DNA from: a virus
DNA length: 64,000 nt
IMG/VR virus record: IMGVR_UViG_3300036944_001324
Span: 62,001-126,000 of that record
Reading direction: 5' to 3' (one strand)
How positions within the stretch are numbered: the first letter of the stretch is position 1; each line of letters opens with the position of its first letter. Below the pieces are notes generated by a model that saw only the letters and a program-made list of their open reading frames with translations, was not told the DNA's origin and made no database searches. Below are positions 15,669-23,617 of this stretch, one piece after another. The position numbers were made by a program, and so were the translations under genes.

Positions 15669-16550
15669 TTACGCCAGGCGTACGATTTCCAACCAGTTTT
15701 GGGTATCGCGTTGTTGATTCGCAGCATCCACAGGGATGAACTTCGAAAAACCAATGCCTTCGTTGGACACCACAGGAATCGGGTTACCAACGTTGAGTTT
15801 GCTGTAACGACCCAGACGTGAGTCACGCTGGATGACGATGCGCACGGACGAGCCAGCGGTCAGCTGAATGTCTTTGCTACCGCCCACGAACCGACGACGA
15901 CGATCGAACATGTCTGCACGACTGAGCATACATTCAGCCAAAGGCAAAACGTACTCCATGGTGTTGCCTTGCCACACTTCCAGGAAGATCTTCACACCAA
16001 CACCCTTCATGGTGCCGTTGGTATACGTGATCGTCTGGTCGTCAAAAGACGCAGCCATGCTGGTGGTTGGGAAGAACCCCAGGCAGAACGAAGCATTGAT
16101 CGAATACAGACCAGCTGTCGAGATAGCGATCTTGCGGCGAGTTGCATCCAGGAATGCAATCTCGGCAGGACCAACGGTGGTATCACCCAGATCAAGCCAC
16201 TGCATGACGTGGGATGCGCTCTTGCGATTGTCGTCCACCGCGGTAGGCGATGCCAAGATCGTGTTGGTAAAACCAAGACCAAGTGCATCCGGATTGATCG
16301 AGAAACGACGGCGAGCACGAGCTGCGTACGTGGACTCAGGCAAGTTCTCGCGCAGGCGACCAAACGCATTCATGACCAGCGGTTTCACAACGGCAGCCTG
16401 CCAGATGGTCAGGTCGTTGTAAGTTTGTGGTTTCTTCAGTGCTTCACGCAGTTGTTGAGCCTGGGTGGTATTGCCCTGCAGTTCCTGCAGGAGCAAGCCA
16501 ATAGCTTCATCAGGTTGCGTCAGGATGTGGGTAGTGGTTGTGGTAGTCAT
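15669..16550 (-). CDS. Putative tail-fibre/virion protein, 293 residues
   Basis: Last gene of the minus-strand fibre block. It overlaps its upstream neighbour by ATGA (16547-16550), so the two are co-translated. The N-terminus is Thr-rich and helical (QPDEAIGLLLQEL). The C-terminal ~170 residues look like a beta-sandwich (KIAISTAGLYSINASFCLGF and following strands), reminiscent of C1q/TNF-like trimeric fibre heads. It ends TQNWLEIVRLA. The 16547 product ends in a similar TTNYFEIIEL and has matching length and order of segments, so I read the two as diverged paralogues. Adhesin or fibre-tip role is inferred from neighbours. Confidence 0.6.
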   Translation of the reverse strand: MTTTTTTHILTQPDEAIGLLLQELQGNTTQAQQLREALKKPQTYNDLTIWQAAVVKPLVMNAFGRLRENLPESTYAARARRRFSINPDALGLGFTNTILASPTAVDDNRKSASHVMQWLDLGDTTVGPAEIAFLDATRRKIAISTAGLYSINASFCLGFFPTTSMAASFDDQTITYTNGTMKGVGVKIFLEVWQGNTMEYVLPLAECMLSRADMFDRRRRFVGGSKDIQLTAGSSVRIVIQRDSRLGRYSKLNVGNPIPVVSNEGIGFSKFIPVDAANQQRDTQNWLEIVRLA

Positions 16551-17416
16551 AGTTCGATGATCTCGAAATAGTTGGTTGTGTCTTCCACGCCCGTGGCTGT
16601 TTCCTTGAACAAGCCAACGTGGTCGGTACGCGCACCGTAAGTGATCACGTACGGACTGCGTTCCACTTCGAAGGTGAGGGTATCGATGATCCCGAGGACA
16701 TCACCAGGTGTCTTGACGTTCAAAACCGTCGAAGACACCAATTGACGAACCTGGGCAGGATACACTTCTTCTTCGTAGAAGAGTGTTGTTTGAGGCAGCA
16801 ATTTGCCAGTGGAAGCACCGCCTGCCAAGTTACCACCGAGCAGGTAGCTCAGAGAACTCGTTACGGTCCGGTTGTTACCACCGGAGCTAAAGCGCCAGCT
16901 AGGATCAACCGTAGCAGCATCCCAGCGATCTGCACCCGACCAGACACCCCAGTTGAGCTTGGCGGTGATCATGATTCGGGCTGGGCGTGTGAACGTCAAG
17001 ACGTTACCCACACGGGTGTAGCACTCTCCGAGCATAGCGCGGTGACCCACCAAATCGCGTTCGTAAGCGATAGGCAGTGGATAACTCAGCTGAGCACCTG
17101 TGCGTGTGATGCCAATCTCAGAGTTGCGCAAAGGAATGGTCTTGGGGTTGACATACAGACGGTTGGCCGCTTTGAGTAGCGTGGCGTCGCCTTGCGTGCT
17201 GCGGATGTGTGTACGGATGGTCTGCGCCAGCGTACCACCGGTGTCTGAGGCCAGAGAACCGATGATCTGGGCATCAAAATCACAAATGCTGTCACGCCCG
17301 ATGTGAGCGATCAACTCGTTTGCGATTTGAACAGGTCCGTCTATGAAGATAGACCGAATGTCTTTAACGACCTGGGCTGAGCCCACGAACCGTTCTGGGG
17401 TAGTTTCATCTGGCAT
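16547..17416 (-). CDS. Putative tail-fibre/virion protein, 289 residues (paralogue of 15669 gene)
   Basis: Starts at ATG 17416 with GGAA about 11 bases upstream and overlaps the next gene by ATGA. The N-terminal ~110 residues are helical. The rest is beta-rich (RIMITAKLNWGVWSGADRWD). The terminal EIIEL resembles the EIVRL end of the next gene. A shared RR/NR-x-x-INP or VNP segment near the middle (RRRFSINPDAL versus NRLYVNPKTI) supports common ancestry. No catalytic motif. Probably a trimeric receptor-binding or accessory fibre protein. Confidence 0.6.
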   Translation of the reverse strand: MPDETTPERFVGSAQVVKDIRSIFIDGPVQIANELIAHIGRDSICDFDAQIIGSLASDTGGTLAQTIRTHIRSTQGDATLLKAANRLYVNPKTIPLRNSEIGITRTGAQLSYPLPIAYERDLVGHRAMLGECYTRVGNVLTFTRPARIMITAKLNWGVWSGADRWDAATVDPSWRFSSGGNNRTVTSSLSYLLGGNLAGGASTGKLLPQTTLFYEEEVYPAQVRQLVSSTVLNVKTPGDVLGIIDTLTFEVERSPYVITYGARTDHVGLFKETATGVEDTTNYFEIIEL

Positions 17417-17450
17417 CTAAATACGTTTCCAAAATTGAATATTCAAACAA

Positions 17451-17481
17451 AAGAGGCTACCCCGGTAAAGGAGTAGCCTCT
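17451..17481. terminator. Hairpin terminator lacking full GCATA arm
   Basis: AGAGGCTACCCC...GGAGTAGCCTCT stem between two minus-strand genes. The right side on the plus strand reads CTATGGGGTGT, a degenerate form of TATGCCGT, and the left GCATA arm is absent. Confidence 0.7.
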
Positions 17482-17489
17482 ATGGGGTG

Positions 17490-19337
17490 TCAAGGAGCGA
17501 TAGCGTAACCGATAGTCAAACCGGATGCGTTACGGATTTCAACCGTACGGCCCGTGCCACCCGTGGCAAAGATGTAGCACATGGCGATGCCATCAGCATT
17601 GTCAATGCGAACCGTCGCTTCAGGATCGACAGTTCCACCAGCAGGGAAACCATAACCCAGAACAACATCGTTGAGGTCACGGATAGCGAACGTTGCAGTA
17701 GGTGCCACGTAACCGCAATCGACCGAGTTCGGACGGTTGTCAATATAGAAACCACCGAAACCATCAGTGATCTTGACCACTTTGGTAGTGCCTTCGCAAT
17801 GCCAGCCAATTTCTTGACCACGCACTGGGACTGGTGCTTCTGTCTCGCGGGGAGATGTCTCCAGTGTCAAGCCTGAGCAAGGCGCGCATGCACCGCACGC
17901 AGCAAACAAGGTTTGGAAAGCACGGATGCTTCGAGCTTGTGCTTCTGGATCTGGGTTCTCGTCATCAGGATCGATCTGCCAGTTGTTGGTGATGAACGCA
18001 CGCATGAAGATCAGCAAGTTGTTGTAGGTGATGTATTCACGAACAGGTTTGCGTGCCAAGATAGTGCGGGTGTCTGCGATGGGCAGGTTCTCAAGCTGAC
18101 CCAAACCCACTTGAATGGCTGTCGTGTCGTGCGGATTGCGTGTATCCGTGATATGGTCTGTCAGGGTCTTCAGGAACAAGTCCGAATCCTTGGCAGTCAT
18201 CAGCTTGGCCCAGATCATCGAGCGCACGCCAGTGCTAGAGATGCTCAGAACGCCCGAGTAAGCCGCGCCAGTTGACAAGTTAAACCCACTGAAAACACCA
18301 CCGCGGTCTTGCGGATTGTTGCTTTCCTTGATGATAGCCCAGCGGCTTGTCGTATTCGTGAGATCAGGATATACAGACCGATCGTGCTGCACACCTGCGA
18401 GAACCGTTGCTTCGTACGTGTCAAAGATCACACGTGCGCCGTTGGTCAGGCTTTCAAGACCCGCCAACGTCGGTAGCATCATCGCACCATAACGCTTGCC
18501 AAGGTTGGTGGTTTCCGAAGAAACCAAACGGCTCAAGAGTTCTTCCTTGAACGCAACCAAGGAACGCAGCGTGATGTAGCGGTCGTTGATGTCACCGCCA
18601 AGGTTGAAGTTCTCACGGGCTGCCCAAGCGCCTTCGTTCTCGTTGGCGAGCGGCATGTTGACCACTTTGCCAAGACCTACAGATTCCTTGGAGAAGTGTT
18701 TCTTGAAGTTGTTGAGATACTCAACCAGTTCGGTGTCAAGGCGATACCGAGCCATCTCATGGATGCCGTTCAAAGCCACCCGTACTTTCTCTTGCAATCC
18801 AAAGATCACAGGAGCATCTGCCCAGACAAGGGCAGAACGCAGACGTTCAAGGGCATAAACCAAGAATTCAAAACCTTGACCATCACCGAGGTCATGGATG
18901 TGAGGTTGCGGAACCACCGTTGAAGGACGGTTGATGATGTCCAGGTAGGAGTCGCTGGTTTGGTTGTCCGTCTGTGTTTCAAGCAGATTGACCAGAGCTT
19001 CGATATTGCCGGAGTAATCGCCACCCAGCGCCTGGTACGTCATCTTCACATTGGACGATACTGCAGGGTTGATGACGATCACCAAACCAACAATCTCTTT
19101 GCCATACTTGATGGTTGGAGACTGATACAGCTCGGCAAAAACGTAGTCGATGTCTTTGGACAGGATGCGATCATTGACAGTATCAACGATGGTGCAACCC
19201 TCTACGTAGATAGCGCCTTGCTCGGGAGCAATAGCGCGAAAACGACGCTCTGAGAGCGTGTGCGGCTCGTTTCGAACGAGGTTATCGGGATTGACGCCGG
19301 TCGTATCCAGCGGGTACCGAACGAGTGTCTGAGGCAT
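17490..19337 (-). CDS. Tail-fibre protein, 615 residues, one Cys-repeat module
   Basis: Start chosen at ATG 19337 (MPQTLVRYPLDTTGVNPDN) because the paralogous fibre genes begin the same way; the frame extends to a GTG at 19391. The N-terminal ~140 residues are shared with the 19522 and 23618 products (LDxTGxxPxNxVxxEPH, IPxxGxxY). Residues ~370-440 carry the shared NPHDTTAIQVGLGQLENLP segment, a motif type common in phage fibres. Near residue 505-545 lies one Cys module (GQEIGWHCEG...DGFGGFY...DCGY). The C-terminus is a beta-rich tip ending LTIGYAIAP. The N-terminus probably attaches to the baseplate; the tip would bind receptor. Confidence 0.75.
   Translation of the reverse strand: MPQTLVRYPLDTTGVNPDNLVRNEPHTLSERRFRAIAPEQGAIYVEGCTIVDTVNDRILSKDIDYVFAELYQSPTIKYGKEIVGLVIVINPAVSSNVKMTYQALGGDYSGNIEALVNLLETQTDNQTSDSYLDIINRPSTVVPQPHIHDLGDGQGFEFLVYALERLRSALVWADAPVIFGLQEKVRVALNGIHEMARYRLDTELVEYLNNFKKHFSKESVGLGKVVNMPLANENEGAWAARENFNLGGDINDRYITLRSLVAFKEELLSRLVSSETTNLGKRYGAMMLPTLAGLESLTNGARVIFDTYEATVLAGVQHDRSVYPDLTNTTSRWAIIKESNNPQDRGGVFSGFNLSTGAAYSGVLSISSTGVRSMIWAKLMTAKDSDLFLKTLTDHITDTRNPHDTTAIQVGLGQLENLPIADTRTILARKPVREYITYNNLLIFMRAFITNNWQIDPDDENPDPEAQARSIRAFQTLFAACGACAPCSGLTLETSPRETEAPVPVRGQEIGWHCEGTTKVVKITDGFGGFYIDNRPNSVDCGYVAPTATFAIRDLNDVVLGYGFPAGGTVDPEATVRIDNADGIAMCYIFATGGTGRTVEIRNASGLTIGYAIAP
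17690..17830 (-). repeat. Cys-repeat module, single copy
   Basis: Encodes the ~43-residue unit G-x5-C-x-G-x6-9-(A/T)DGxGGxY-x9-DCGY. Five copies occur in the 23618 gene and three in the 19522 gene. The paired Cys residues flanking a Gly-rich loop suggest a small disulfide-closed domain. Confidence 0.7.
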
Positions 19338-19478
19338 GAGGTAGACGTGCTCCGAAATTGAATTAGTGGGCGACAACAGCGAAAGGCCCACACCTAGATC
19401 GCTATACGCAAAAAGAAAAGAAGCCAGGGTTTATCGCCCAGTGTCATAGTTATTTTTGATCGGCCTGACTGCTTAGAC

Positions 19479-19522
19479 AACATAAAGAGGAGACCCTTGT
19501 GAGGTCTCCTCTTTTATGCCGT
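19479..19522. terminator. Hairpin terminator with CAACATA/TATGCCGT arms
   Basis: ACAACATAAAGAGGAGACC pairs with GGTCTCCTCTTTTATGCCGT. It lies just after the end of the minus-strand 19522 gene, whose transcript would read ACGGCATAAAAGAGGAGACC first. Same family as 4151. Confidence 0.85.
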
Positions 19523-22500
19523 TAGGCGAAGTAGCGCGTAAAGTTCGGGCTACGAACGCCGACTTGCGGAGCGATTGCAAAGCAAACGTAAGCACCGCGC
19601 GGAGTTACACCGTTGTCGTAGATGCTAAACTGCGTGGATGCAGCACCACTGGCGTTGGTCGTCAGGTTCAAAGTAGAACCCACTGCGCGAGTGATACCTT
19701 GGGCATTCGGATAGAAACCAAATGCAGTCAGGTTAGCCGTTGTCTCGATCCAGCACTCCACGACGTACGTGGTGTTGGGTGAGAACCCAGTCAAGCGAAC
19801 GTACTGTGTTTCAGTGACGCCCGGTGTGATGGTCGTGTGACTGCTGTAGTACTGGATGACAGGGTTGTACGGAGCAGGCGTAGGTGCAGGTGTACCAACG
19901 AAGGTACGAACAAACTGCGCAGACTGCAGGTTGTTAAATGCAGGTGCGACAGCCCAGCAAGTGTAAGCACCGCGTGGTAGGCTGACACCATCGTCGTAAG
20001 AGTTCACGGAGTAGATACCGTAACCACTTGCATTGGTAGTGATCGACACCGTAGTGGTTTTTCGGGTCTGCGGTGAAGGCAGTGCCGGCGAGTACAGCCA
20101 CAGCTCAATGGCGTACGTGGTGTTAGGAGCAGCCCCACTCAGTGTTGCGGAGATCGTTTCCGTGACACCTGCCGAGATCGTGCTGTGGGTACTGGAGTAC
20201 GTCAAGACAGGATTCAGAGGTGCTGGTGTTGGTGCTGGTGTACCGATGAACGAACGTGACACCGATGGTGATACCTTGTTCAGCGAAGTGGCAACCACCC
20301 AAGAGATGTAAACACCGCGGGGCGTGGACACACCGTCGTCTGGTGGGTTGTTCAAAACGAAACTACCGTTACCAAGCTGGTTGGTGGTAATCGTTGCCGT
20401 GCCAGCAGCACGCGTCTGTGGCGGTGGAACCGCTGTCGATGTGAACCAGAACTCGATCGGATACGTCGTGTTCGGTGCGGCATTGGTAATGGTCGCGGTG
20501 ATCGTTTCAGCAATACCGGGACTGATCGTCGTGTGCGATGTCGAGTACGTAATGTTAGCGTTAACGGGCGCAGGAGTCGGAGCAGGCGTTGGCGCTTGCG
20601 TTGGACTTGCCATGAACGTACGTGTAACCTTCACCGACTCGATAGAGAGCGATGGTACAGTCACCCAGCATTGATAAACACCGCGTGGAACACCGACTCC
20701 GTCGTCCGGCGGATTGTTGATAGTGTTAGTACCAGTTCCCTGAGCGTTGGTAGTAAGTGAAACGATACCTGCCGAGCGTGTTTGTGGGGCTGGCAAAGAC
20801 GATGAGAACAACCAGTACTCGATCTGGTACGTGGTGTTAGGAGCGGCACCTGTCAGCGTAGCTGTGATGGTTTCCGTGTCGCCAGGGTAAATGGTCGTGC
20901 GGGTTGTCGCGTAAACAATCGTTGCCGGCGTCGTGTTAGCAACAAAGGTACGAACTACCTTGGGAGCGGTAACAGGAATCGATGCAATCTCAGCCCACGA
21001 TTCATAAGAACCACGAGGAGTAGATACACCGTCATCAGCAGGGTTGTTGATCACATGCGTGGCCGTACCCTGAGAGTTGGTGGTGATAGACACCGTTCCA
21101 GCTGGTCGAGTTTGTGGCGGAGGCAATGCTGCCGAGGTCAACCAATAGGTCAATTGGTAAGTAGTGTTCGGTGCAGCGCCGGTCAACGTTACCGTAATGG
21201 TTTCGGTTTGACCCATGCTAATCGTTGTCCGATTAGTGGCGTACAGCAGCGTCGGGGTACCAGGAGAAGTCCCGCCCGTGAACGTCCGATCGATGGTGTT
21301 GGACACCGCTTCGAACTCAGCGCATTCCACCCACGAGGTGTAAACACCACGAGGAATCTGACCATCGTCAGTAACTTGCAGGATTTCGATGGCTGTGCCT
21401 TGTGCATCGGTAGTCACCATCACCTTGCCAGCGCTTTGTTTGCCACCAACAGCAGTGGAGTCGATCCAGAATTCGATTTCGTATTCTGTATTGGGTTGTG
21501 CGCCACGCAGCGTAGCTGTGATGGTTTCAACTGTTCCTGGTGTGATGGTCGTGTGACTGGTAGCGTACTCCATTGTCACCGAGCCTGGAGCTGGCGTCTC
21601 CGAAGGATCTGGTGTCCCGCCAGTGCCTGGAGGGGTTGGGTAGATCGTACCACCGCAGATGTAGGTGTTGATCATGCTAGGCATGTCGTAGTAACCGCCA
21701 TGACCGTCGGCATAACGCACCATCTGGTTCACACCAGAGCAGAACGTTGCGATCTGTGTACCGGCCTTCGGGTTCTCAACGTATCCGCAATCCGGATCGT
21801 TCGCTTTGATAACCTCACGGTTAGAACCACCCTTACCGTCGGCGTACAGGACCACCTTGTCGTAGCCTTCACAAGCCTCGCTGATCTTCTCACCTTGTTT
21901 GGGTACGTTGAAGTACTTGCAGTCGTCGCTATCGCTTTGGGCAAGACGGTCGACATGACCGCCCTTACCGTCAGCCCAGCGTACGTACTTGTCAGTTCCA
22001 TCACAAAAGGAGCTGAGGAACGTGTCTTTGTTCGGATACTTCGTGCCGTCTGGACCGTAGCCGCTGCCATCGTCACTGCATGGTGCGAAGATGATCTTGG
22101 CGTCATCCATCGGGTTGTTTTCAAGATCCACCAACCCATCGTCACCACGCACCAACTCGATACCTTCCATGTGGGCACGCATGTGGTACATGAGTGCATC
22201 CATCGTCACCAGTTTCCGGGTGGAAGTGCGAGACAGGATATCGTCAACCGTCACGACTGGAAGGTTTTCCAGCTTCTCAAGCTTGATGTCATCCTTGGTT
22301 ACATCGTGCGGGTTGTTGTTGGCTTTGACGTGATCTTCCACCAATTGCTTCAGATCCAGAGAATCCGACTGGAAGTAGTAGCGGTGCCAAGTCAACGGAC
22401 TTGCACACCGCGCAGCTGTGAGAATACCAAGGTACATCTCACCAGTGCGTGCATTGATGCCTTTCAAGAAACACCCAGTACCAGCAGTGTCCCCTACGAG

Positions 22501-23505
22501 CTTCGTGATGATGAATTGGTCATCGAGCGGGTAGCCAACGGGGTACATCCCTTCCGAGGCCTTGATCGTCTTGGCTGCAAGCCGTGGAGACGGAAGCGTG
22601 AAAACCGTACCGTGCCGAGCAACATAGATGCTACCGCGCTGTGGGTCTTCGATCTGACCGAACTCTTCACCCAAGTTGGTAGAGCTAGACTCTACTACGC
22701 GTGTCACCAAAGATGTAGCGAACATACCCAAACCACGAAGGTTCACGTAGCGATCGTCCTCGTACGACGGCGATACAAACGCCCCACCAGCCGCAGCACC
22801 TGCGTGCTCGTTAGCCAGTACGTAGTTGCGCATCAGGTCAAGACCGAACTGGAACAGCGACATAGTGCTTTTCCATTCGTTGAACTTGTCCAGAACCACG
22901 TTGTCAACAACGACAGTCGAGTTAAAGCGCAGAGCATCAAGCCCTGCGTCGATGTTTCGGTTAGCTTCGTCCCACGACGCGCTAGAACCGATCTCAATGG
23001 CTGTCTTGACATCGCCGAGCGCAGCGGTGACACGCTCCCAACCGTACACATGGGCGAGCAAGTGCAGGTGAGCAGCCGGTTTGAAGTACTTGGGGATGTC
23101 TTTGATCACAGACCAATCAACAACACCAGTGGATTCGTTTCTGCGGTCAGCCAGCCACTGAACAAGTTCATTGGCGTTGCGTGAGTTCGGACCACCGTAG
23201 GCTTGGTAGTCGATAGCAAGTTCGGCTGCTGCAAGTGGATCGGTAACGATCATTGCATGAAAGACAGCTTTACCAGACCGCGTGGAAGCTTCTTCCCACA
23301 GATCCACGAACGTGAACTGTGACTCCAGCAGATCCGTATCAGTAGCGGGGTCAAAGATGCGGAAGTCATCTTTGTAAAAGGCGCCGTAGCGCGGGATGAT
23401 CATGCGGCGTGTCCCCGGCGCAGGTGAGTGATGCTCGCCCAAAACGCGGTTATTAGGAGACAGCCCAGTCACGTCCAAAGGAAGAACGGCAATGGGGTTA
23501 GGCAT
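19522..23505 (-). CDS. Large tail-fibre adhesin with six Ig-like repeats and three Cys modules, 1327 residues
   Basis: The N-terminal ~150 residues (PLDVTGLSPNNRVLGEHH, IPRYGAFY) match the fibre paralogues. About 380-440 is the shared NPHDVTKDDIKLEKLENLP segment. About 490-630 hold three Cys modules (C-x-G...ADGKGG...DCGY). From ~640 to the end are six ~110-residue Ig-like repeats, each starting YATSHTTITPG-like, with GAAPNTTYxIEYWL, a middle TTNAQG and a DDGVxxPRGxYxSW. The last three junctions are Pro/Thr linkers (PAPTPAP). This is a long, flexible, modular host-binding fibre. ATG 23505 has no clear ribosome site. Repeat identity is directly visible; receptor binding is inferred. Confidence 0.8.
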   Translation of the reverse strand: MPNPIAVLPLDVTGLSPNNRVLGEHHSPAPGTRRMIIPRYGAFYKDDFRIFDPATDTDLLESQFTFVDLWEEASTRSGKAVFHAMIVTDPLAAAELAIDYQAYGGPNSRNANELVQWLADRRNESTGVVDWSVIKDIPKYFKPAAHLHLLAHVYGWERVTAALGDVKTAIEIGSSASWDEANRNIDAGLDALRFNSTVVVDNVVLDKFNEWKSTMSLFQFGLDLMRNYVLANEHAGAAAGGAFVSPSYEDDRYVNLRGLGMFATSLVTRVVESSSTNLGEEFGQIEDPQRGSIYVARHGTVFTLPSPRLAAKTIKASEGMYPVGYPLDDQFIITKLVGDTAGTGCFLKGINARTGEMYLGILTAARCASPLTWHRYYFQSDSLDLKQLVEDHVKANNNPHDVTKDDIKLEKLENLPVVTVDDILSRTSTRKLVTMDALMYHMRAHMEGIELVRGDDGLVDLENNPMDDAKIIFAPCSDDGSGYGPDGTKYPNKDTFLSSFCDGTDKYVRWADGKGGHVDRLAQSDSDDCKYFNVPKQGEKISEACEGYDKVVLYADGKGGSNREVIKANDPDCGYVENPKAGTQIATFCSGVNQMVRYADGHGGYYDMPSMINTYICGGTIYPTPPGTGGTPDPSETPAPGSVTMEYATSHTTITPGTVETITATLRGAQPNTEYEIEFWIDSTAVGGKQSAGKVMVTTDAQGTAIEILQVTDDGQIPRGVYTSWVECAEFEAVSNTIDRTFTGGTSPGTPTLLYATNRTTISMGQTETITVTLTGAAPNTTYQLTYWLTSAALPPPQTRPAGTVSITTNSQGTATHVINNPADDGVSTPRGSYESWAEIASIPVTAPKVVRTFVANTTPATIVYATTRTTIYPGDTETITATLTGAAPNTTYQIEYWLFSSSLPAPQTRSAGIVSLTTNAQGTGTNTINNPPDDGVGVPRGVYQCWVTVPSLSIESVKVTRTFMASPTQAPTPAPTPAPVNANITYSTSHTTISPGIAETITATITNAAPNTTYPIEFWFTSTAVPPPQTRAAGTATITTNQLGNGSFVLNNPPDDGVSTPRGVYISWVVATSLNKVSPSVSRSFIGTPAPTPAPLNPVLTYSSTHSTISAGVTETISATLSGAAPNTTYAIELWLYSPALPSPQTRKTTTVSITTNASGYGIYSVNSYDDGVSLPRGAYTCWAVAPAFNNLQSAQFVRTFVGTPAPTPAPYNPVIQYYSSHTTITPGVTETQYVRLTGFSPNTTYVVECWIETTANLTAFGFYPNAQGITRAVGSTLNLTTNASGAASTQFSIYDNGVTPRGAYVCFAIAPQVGVRSPNFTRYFA
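19525..21590 (-). repeat. Six tandem Ig-like repeats (~330-345 bp each)
   Basis: Each unit encodes a ~110-residue beta-sandwich with conserved TETITATLTGAAPNTTY and PRGxYxSW segments. Units 2-4 are closest to each other; unit 1 and the terminal unit 6 have diverged. A seventh copy sits at the C-terminus of the 23618 gene. Confidence 0.85.
21620..22040 (-). repeat. Three tandem Cys-repeat modules
   Basis: Three ~43-residue units with CDG, CEG and CSG starts, each followed by ADGKGG/ADGHGG and a closing Cys. Homologous to units in the 17490 and 23618 genes. Confidence 0.8.
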
Positions 23506-23529
23506 AAAAGGAAATTAGTTCAATTCAAA

Positions 23530-23603
23530 CAGGCATAAACCCAAGGTACCAGAAAGCTCTTCCGTAAAGAAGTAGGCCTTCGAAGTACCTTGGGTTATGT
23601 TGG
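23530..23603. terminator. Long hairpin with GGCATAA/TTATGTTGG arms
   Basis: GGCATAAACCCAAGGTAC pairs with GTACCTTGGGTTATGTTGG, enclosing a second small hairpin (AGCTCTTCCGTAAAGAAG region). It lies between two minus-strand fibre genes. Confidence 0.8.
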
Positions 23604-23617
23604 CTCTCTAGGAGCTA

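Noticed and set aside
19525-21590. Regular repeats considered as a CRISPR array
   Set aside because: The repeat unit is ~335 bp, fully coding and diverged at codon level; it encodes Ig-like domains.
21055-23184. 709-codon plus frame opposite the large fibre gene
   Set aside because: Cys/Arg/Val-rich antisense of a repeat-bearing fibre gene whose repeats are coherent only on the minus strand.
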